This document shows, piece by piece, positions 51,234-56,403 of a stretch of 56,403 nt of DNA. Origin of the DNA: a virus; the IMG/VR virus record IMGVR_UViG_3300010885_025191, positions 1-56,403 of that record. One strand, 5' to 3'. The translations under genes and the position numbers were made by a program. The notes under the pieces were generated by a model, which did not search any database, was not told the origin of the DNA, and saw only the letters and a program-made list of their open reading frames with translations. The stretch's first letter is position 1. Every line of letters begins with the position of its first letter.

Positions 51234-53719
51234 TGACGGGTAAGTCACTCAAGTTTATAGTATCCGAAAGAGGACAGTGGGATCATCCGGGAAAACCTAC
51301 AGCAGTTCCAACTAAAGATGGTAGAATAACAATGGAGGGTGTACCATATCCTGTAATGGGATATGTGCCAGGGCAACCTCCAATCATAATGCAACCTGGA
51401 GGTGATTACCAGTTTCCTGGAAACATGGTATATGAAATACCAATGGGTTATGGAGGAGATATATCTATACCAGATTTAACCAGAGCTCAGATTGGTTTAA
51501 GTGTTCCGTCAAATAAAGATGCTTTTGGTAAGTCTACTGCCGAGTTCGCTGAAAAGTGGAAGAAGCCAACAAACTTTGTATACGATAAAAGAGCTGAACC
51601 TACAGTAGAAAAAGAAGAAGCTCTCCCGGTTTCCTATAGAAGAAGTATGGGAGAAGTAACTACAAAAGGAATACAGGAGAAACTAAAAAGATATGATCCA
51701 TCAATTGAGGCAGATGGTGTATGGGGACCAGTTACGGAAACAGCATATAGAAAATACTGGAATAAACATTTAGAAGATAGGGGTGCTGAAGCAAAGGCTA
51801 CAATAGATTTTGAAAGAGCAAGAGCCGCAGAACAAGAGTTAATGTATAGACCAGAGGCTATGCCTACATCTACCGTTAGGCAGCCTTTATTTTCTGATCC
51901 AAAGAGTACTGTTGAAAAATGGAGAGTAAACTCTCAGGGTGACAGAACTCCAACCAAGTCTGGTCTTTTAGAGATTGCCTCACAGCTAGCAGATGAAAAT
52001 AGAATGCCGGGTCAGTCCTGGGATTTTTATAATGATGAAAACCCCCTTACAGGAAAGCCCCTAAAAAACTATACTGAAGCAGAGCTACTTGAGTTTGTAA
52101 ATAAAAGTGGAGCTCCTATGACGTCTACTAATCAAGGTAGTTTATCCCCGGCAGCAGATAGATCTTTTTCAGATTATGTTGGACACTACTATGATATTCT
52201 AAGCAATCCTACTAAGGCTGCTAGAATGTCAACGACTGAGGAATACAATCCTTTTGGTAATCTAAAGATCAATGTTCCAAATGTTCCTTTTGGATTTGCT
52301 GATCAGGAATACTCAGATCCAGCTGGTGATGCCTTGGCAATGTTTAATCCCCTTACATATGCCAATGCCGCCGGTAGATTGACTAAAGCATCTGTTAATG
52401 CAGATACTTATTTTGATTTAGGTAACATGGCAGCAGCAGGATCTAAATCCTTGTTAAACTATGTTTCAGGTGATAATATACCAATTAGTGATGAACAAGA
52501 GCAATCTGCGTTTAGGGGACTAAACACTATGGTGGATGCTCTTACAGTTCTTCCTGTAGCTCAAGAGGTATCTCCTTTTGTAAAAGGATTTGCTAAAGGA
52601 TCTGTCCCAAGTGCGCTAGAAAAATTTAGCAGTTGGGCAGTCACTCCTAGTAAATCTCTTACTCAAATTGAAAGAGGATCATTAGAATCTCTTAGAAAGG
52701 CAAGTAATATATTAAACAAAAATAAAATTGGAAATGGTCAGGGTGTTAGTAAATCAACCATGAAAATGATTACTAGTGATCCTAAACTTCTAATGGATTT
52801 TGAAGAATCTGTTAAGGGCCTTCATCCTGATGTAGTAAGGAACCTTATCGGAAAAAACAACTTTGATGAGTTTAGTAAATTTTTTAAGACGGATGCAGGA
52901 GGTCTTGGTCCACAAGAATTATCTCGTCTTGAAGATTTAGGACTTAAAGCAAATAGCCTTGCTTCAAAAATTAGAGGAAAGTTGTTACCTGAACAGGCTG
53001 CTGATCCTCGGTTTATGAAGGGATATAATTTAATAGAGCAACCAAAGTTTATTCAGAACAGTGACCTTGATAAAACAGCTACAACTCTCGTACCCCAGCT
53101 ACATGCCAGTGATAAGGATGTAATGGGTAAGTTGAGAGAAGCATTTAATAAAATAGATGCTGCTGAGCCGGGTGAGTTATTTGTAGGATCAAGTAATATG
53201 TCTGTTGATAGTTACGCTATAACAAATAGCAGAATAGCTTCATCTGTTAAAGATGGATCTGTAGCAGTTCACAGTATTCAAATGGCTCCCCTTAATAATC
53301 AAGGAATAGCGACAGCAACAAAAAATCCTAACCTTGTTAAAGCGGCTGTAAAAAAATTAAATGAGGAAATAAAAGCTGTTTCTGAAAAGATTAATGTAAA
53401 ACTACCGGAGGCATACTTTGATCCTACTAGTAAAAATATTGTAGCTCCATATGTAGTTGTAGAAAAAACAACTCCAGCAAAATTGGTAAGAGCTAAAGTA
53501 AAAGTAAAAACTTCTTCAGGCACAGAGACTGAGATTAAATATGTTAGACCTGACGGATCAGACTTGAAGTCTAATGAAACTATATTAAAAATAATGGGTC
53601 CGGATTATACACCCGTGTATAAACCAAAGCCTTCCCCACCTATTCAATTTGCTAGAGGCGGACAGTCAGGTAGATCAATTGGTTCATATAATGATTTTGT
53701 AACAGCTTGGAATTCTTAA
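51233..53719 (+). CDS. Internal/ejected virion protein with peptidoglycan-binding domain
   Basis: In this 828-residue protein, residues about 144-180 (GIQEKLKRYDPSIEADGVWG, then VTETAYRKYW) fit a PG_binding_1 domain, suggesting contact with the cell wall. Long helical polar regions surround it. Near residue 647, GELFVGSSNMSVDS resembles GELLIGSTNTSYNS in the next protein, so the two share a C-terminal module. It is Lys-rich and ends with an ARGGQSGRSIGSYNDF tail. It probably is packaged in the head or tail and delivered with the DNA. No lytic catalytic site was found. Confidence 0.62.
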   Translation: MTGKSLKFIVSERGQWDHPGKPTAVPTKDGRITMEGVPYPVMGYVPGQPPIIMQPGGDYQFPGNMVYEIPMGYGGDISIPDLTRAQIGLSVPSNKDAFGKSTAEFAEKWKKPTNFVYDKRAEPTVEKEEALPVSYRRSMGEVTTKGIQEKLKRYDPSIEADGVWGPVTETAYRKYWNKHLEDRGAEAKATIDFERARAAEQELMYRPEAMPTSTVRQPLFSDPKSTVEKWRVNSQGDRTPTKSGLLEIASQLADENRMPGQSWDFYNDENPLTGKPLKNYTEAELLEFVNKSGAPMTSTNQGSLSPAADRSFSDYVGHYYDILSNPTKAARMSTTEEYNPFGNLKINVPNVPFGFADQEYSDPAGDALAMFNPLTYANAAGRLTKASVNADTYFDLGNMAAAGSKSLLNYVSGDNIPISDEQEQSAFRGLNTMVDALTVLPVAQEVSPFVKGFAKGSVPSALEKFSSWAVTPSKSLTQIERGSLESLRKASNILNKNKIGNGQGVSKSTMKMITSDPKLLMDFEESVKGLHPDVVRNLIGKNNFDEFSKFFKTDAGGLGPQELSRLEDLGLKANSLASKIRGKLLPEQAADPRFMKGYNLIEQPKFIQNSDLDKTATTLVPQLHASDKDVMGKLREAFNKIDAAEPGELFVGSSNMSVDSYAITNSRIASSVKDGSVAVHSIQMAPLNNQGIATATKNPNLVKAAVKKLNEEIKAVSEKINVKLPEAYFDPTSKNIVAPYVVVEKTTPAKLVRAKVKVKTSSGTETEIKYVRPDGSDLKSNETILKIMGPDYTPVYKPKPSPPIQFARGGQSGRSIGSYNDFVTAWNS

Positions 53720-53723
53720 TATT

Positions 53724-56403
53724 ATGAAAAACTGGTTAGATAAATATCAAAATGCTGGTCAAGTAAAAACCTATGCTAGTGATCCTAGCTACTTTGACAA
53801 TAGAGCCGTGTTTGTGGATAACCCACAGTCTAATGATTTAATTAGATCTAAAGTGTATGCTGGAACACATGGGTGGGACCCAAGTAGTAATTCATTGGTT
53901 AAACTAGATAAACCCGTTGCAGTGCCAAAAGCTGTACAAGAAATGTCTACAGAGGATTGGGGGAAGAAAAGCAGCCAAGAAAGATTTGAATCAAAAACTC
54001 CTGCGGGTAAGGCTACGAGAAAGGCTATAGCAGCAAGGGAGATGGAACAAGCCGTTACTAATCCGTACTTTAGAGGAGCTATCCCTACTATGCTTTTACC
54101 TGGTTTACCAGCTTTAGGTGAAGCCGCCTATGCGGGTATAATGGCATCTCCTATAGGAGCTGCTACAGCAGGTGCTTTGGGTTCATCTGTAGCTCCAGGT
54201 CTTACATATGGAACTTTAGGTCAAGGACTATTTGATTCTTATTGGGCGGGTAAGGCAATGACTGAAAATGTACCAACAGCATTTGAGAATTTTAGATCTG
54301 GTGATACTAAAGAGGGTTTGATTAATACAGGTATGGCAGCAATGAATCTTGCGCCATTTGCTAGAATACCATTAAGTAAAGCTGCTGAAGCAGCTGCTCC
54401 ATATCTTAGTGCAGCTAAAACTAAAGTCAAAGATTATTTTACTCCTAGAAAAATGCAAATGGACTGGGATACTGGTGAGTATTTTCAGACCGGTAAAAAA
54501 AATGCGGGAGATGTTCTAGGTGAGCTTAGTGATAGAGTTAGACAAGCCGCTTACGCAAAACAAGGTAGTAAATATCAATTTGGTAAAGAAGATTTACCTA
54601 TGAGGGTAGCTTCTGATGCAGATTTAAAAAGACTAAATGAAATTGAGGAAGCCGTTTCACTAACATCCTATGGCATGGATGACACTGTCAGAAATCAATC
54701 AATACAAAATTTAGTTTCCAAAAGCTCACTTACTGATGATGAGTTAATGTTGATTTATGGAAAAAATCGAGATGAAATTCTCAGTCATCCAATAGACCAA
54801 CCTTTGGTTCGGAGTAAGTATGATTCCTACGGAAATTCAATTTATGGTGACACTAACCCACTTTTGCAGAACAGTAGTAGCTCAATGGGTTGGCAACAGA
54901 CTCCGCAAAAATTAACAACGTCAGAATTAAAAAACTATTATAAAGGAATAAATTCTAAACCGGAAGCTAGTATTTATGATGCTCAAGAAATTGTTCCTCA
55001 CTTAGCCGCCTACCAGTTTAAAAATAAAAGGCATATGCTAACTTCTTTGAAAGAGGCATTAGATACAAAAATAAAAAACGCTAAGGTTGGAGAGTTGTTA
55101 ATCGGATCTACAAATACTAGTTATAACTCATGGTTACCTCAGATGGATTTTATTTTTAAAAATGCTGGAAAAAATGGACTATCTAAGCCAGTATTTCTAG
55201 GTTATCAGAATATGAATCAGATGGGGTTTATAACAGATGCCGCTAACAAGGGTGTAAAAGTTAGACCTACGGTATTCATGGATTACTTGACTAAAGGTTT
55301 AAATACAATTCAAAAAAGAAGTCCAATAGGTTTAGACTTACAGAAACACGCTCCTTTTATAGATCCTAAGAACGGCAGTGTAATGCTTCCTATGTATGGT
55401 GTAAGAAAGATTGATAATAAGTTTACCAATATTAAAAAAAGAGATGGTGGCTCATTAGAATCATATGATGCCATGACTCCAAACTGGTCAAGAAATCCAG
55501 AAGGTAACTGGGTGCTTAAAGCTCAAAAAGGGATGGCTACCAAAGCTGATAGTTTAGAGGTATTAAACAATACTAAACAATTAGAGGATTATTTTAAATC
55601 GTACATATTTCGTCAAAGTCTTCCAGTAGAAAAAAATAATGATTGGATAAACGGATTAGATAATTCACTTAGTAATTTTAATTCAATTGCAGTCAGAAAT
55701 ACTCCGCAAGGAACCCGTCGTGTTGCACTTGATGAATATTATAAACCAATTGATAAAAATAAATTTTATCAAATGGAGATGGCAGATGTTACTCTTGATA
55801 CAAGAGCACCCATGTCACTTTTTGACAGAAGGATTAGACCACAAGAAAAACTATCAATGGCATATAATAATCCTAAAGATCGTATGCATGGTAATTATAC
55901 AACAATATATAAATATGATCCGCTAGCTATAACACCTTTTGATATGTTGAGTGATGCTGATAAAAAACTTAGAATACAAAAATATGGTATACCAAGTCCC
56001 CCTGCACCAGCAGTACCACATAGACCCTCAGTACCTAAGAATCTTCCTTCTAAAGATATACAACTACTTCAGGGACCGGAGGATAGACTTGTTCGTCAGT
56101 ATAATGCAATTGAGCTTAATCCTGAATATAGAAGAGTATATGACCAGTCCCCTTATAGTTTAAAAGAATACGGGTCAAAGGGTAAACCTACACACTGGGC
56201 AAAAGAAGATGAAAAGATTTCTGGGGTGTGGAGACCTATTAAAGGAACTCCATCTGACGTATTTGTAACTAATAGAAAAAACTTTAAAGAAGGTGGCTGG
56301 CTAGAGCAATACCAAGATGGTAAACAGGTAGCTGCTAATATTCCAGGATATAATCCAGAAGTTGGACCAACAGTAAAAAATGCTCAACTACTTCAAGAAC
56401 AAA
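53724..56403 (+). CDS. Internal/ejected virion protein, 3' partial
   Basis: The frame is open from ATG 53724 through the window end (893 codons, no stop), so the gene continues beyond. It begins MKNWLDKYQNAGQV, and near residue 860 has FKEGGWLEQYQDGKQV, two copies of a WLxxYQ motif. A hydrophobic, Ala/Gly-rich stretch at about 115-180 (IMASPIGAATAGALGSSVAP) may insert into membranes. Around 456, GELLIGSTNTSYNSW is shared with the preceding protein. Likely an ejected or internal virion protein; no catalytic motif is visible in the available part. Confidence 0.6.
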   Translation, partial: MKNWLDKYQNAGQVKTYASDPSYFDNRAVFVDNPQSNDLIRSKVYAGTHGWDPSSNSLVKLDKPVAVPKAVQEMSTEDWGKKSSQERFESKTPAGKATRKAIAAREMEQAVTNPYFRGAIPTMLLPGLPALGEAAYAGIMASPIGAATAGALGSSVAPGLTYGTLGQGLFDSYWAGKAMTENVPTAFENFRSGDTKEGLINTGMAAMNLAPFARIPLSKAAEAAAPYLSAAKTKVKDYFTPRKMQMDWDTGEYFQTGKKNAGDVLGELSDRVRQAAYAKQGSKYQFGKEDLPMRVASDADLKRLNEIEEAVSLTSYGMDDTVRNQSIQNLVSKSSLTDDELMLIYGKNRDEILSHPIDQPLVRSKYDSYGNSIYGDTNPLLQNSSSSMGWQQTPQKLTTSELKNYYKGINSKPEASIYDAQEIVPHLAAYQFKNKRHMLTSLKEALDTKIKNAKVGELLIGSTNTSYNSWLPQMDFIFKNAGKNGLSKPVFLGYQNMNQMGFITDAANKGVKVRPTVFMDYLTKGLNTIQKRSPIGLDLQKHAPFIDPKNGSVMLPMYGVRKIDNKFTNIKKRDGGSLESYDAMTPNWSRNPEGNWVLKAQKGMATKADSLEVLNNTKQLEDYFKSYIFRQSLPVEKNNDWINGLDNSLSNFNSIAVRNTPQGTRRVALDEYYKPIDKNKFYQMEMADVTLDTRAPMSLFDRRIRPQEKLSMAYNNPKDRMHGNYTTIYKYDPLAITPFDMLSDADKKLRIQKYGIPSPPAPAVPHRPSVPKNLPSKDIQLLQGPEDRLVRQYNAIELNPEYRRVYDQSPYSLKEYGSKGKPTHWAKEDEKISGVWRPIKGTPSDVFVTNRKNFKEGGWLEQYQDGKQVAANIPGYNPEVGPTVKNAQLLQEQ

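Noticed and set aside
1-56403. Reassigned stop codon as in some crAss-like phages
   Set aside because: TAA, TAG and TGA all end clear genes (for example TAG at 1511 and 19184, TGA at 6061 and 14211), and long genes run without any internal stops.
1-56403. CRISPR arrays, tRNA genes, insertion sequences, integrase
   Set aside because: No regularly spaced repeats, cloverleaf-like segments, transposase or recombinase motifs were seen on reading.

Overview
The window is an interior piece of a tailed double-stranded DNA phage genome (Caudoviricetes), low in GC. Every supportable gene is on the + strand and most are packed with TAATG or ATGA junctions. A Bacteroidota host is likely: Shine-Dalgarno sequences are largely missing, A-rich leaders precede many starts, and TAnnTTTG promoter-like boxes sit in the longer gaps. 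The terminase, portal, IHF-like and tail-connector proteins resemble those of crAss-like (Crassvirales) and related environmental Bacteroidota phages; this rests on recalled family patterns, not a search. All three stop codons are used normally and I see no tRNA, integrase, CRISPR array or insertion sequence. No stretch longer than about 150 bases lacks a gene.

Layout. (1) 1-3953: fibre and adhesin genes, the first cut by the window edge. (2) 4010-8211: two tandem paralogous subtilisin-like proteases without signal peptides. (3) 8216-10160: a probable lysis cassette (holin-like protein, CHAP endolysin with signal peptide, two spanin-like proteins, a membrane/coiled-coil protein) with long out-of-frame overlaps. 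A strong terminator and a good promoter follow. (4) 10307-14211: small regulatory or packaging-associated genes: winged-helix-like, IHF-like, Cys-cluster protein, PD-(D/E)XK nuclease, HExxH metallopeptidase and PhoH-like ATPase. (5) 14201-22167: large terminase, portal, scaffold-like protein and major capsid protein. (6) 22229-26842: two small fibre-type genes between hairpin terminators, a conserved virion-type protein, seven very small and mostly Lys-rich proteins, a connector-like protein and a Dps/DUF5856-like protein. (7) 26915-43818: a probably abundant virion protein, then Cys-rich surface proteins including a beta-propeller plus vWA protein, a 2362-residue fibre, a lone FN3 protein and a protein with two carbohydrate-binding-like modules. 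(8) 43927-56403: tail connector and tail tube type proteins, a 1708-residue stabilization-like protein, and two large internal or ejected-type proteins, the last running off the window.

Together the genes cover DNA packaging, capsid assembly, a short podovirus-like tail with elaborate Cys-rich appendages, and lysis. Replication and transcription genes must lie outside the window. The observations I find most worth following are the overprinted lysis genes, the paired subtilases, the BNR-vWA-Cys-repeat protein, and near-identical untranslated leaders in front of the two probably most abundant virion genes.
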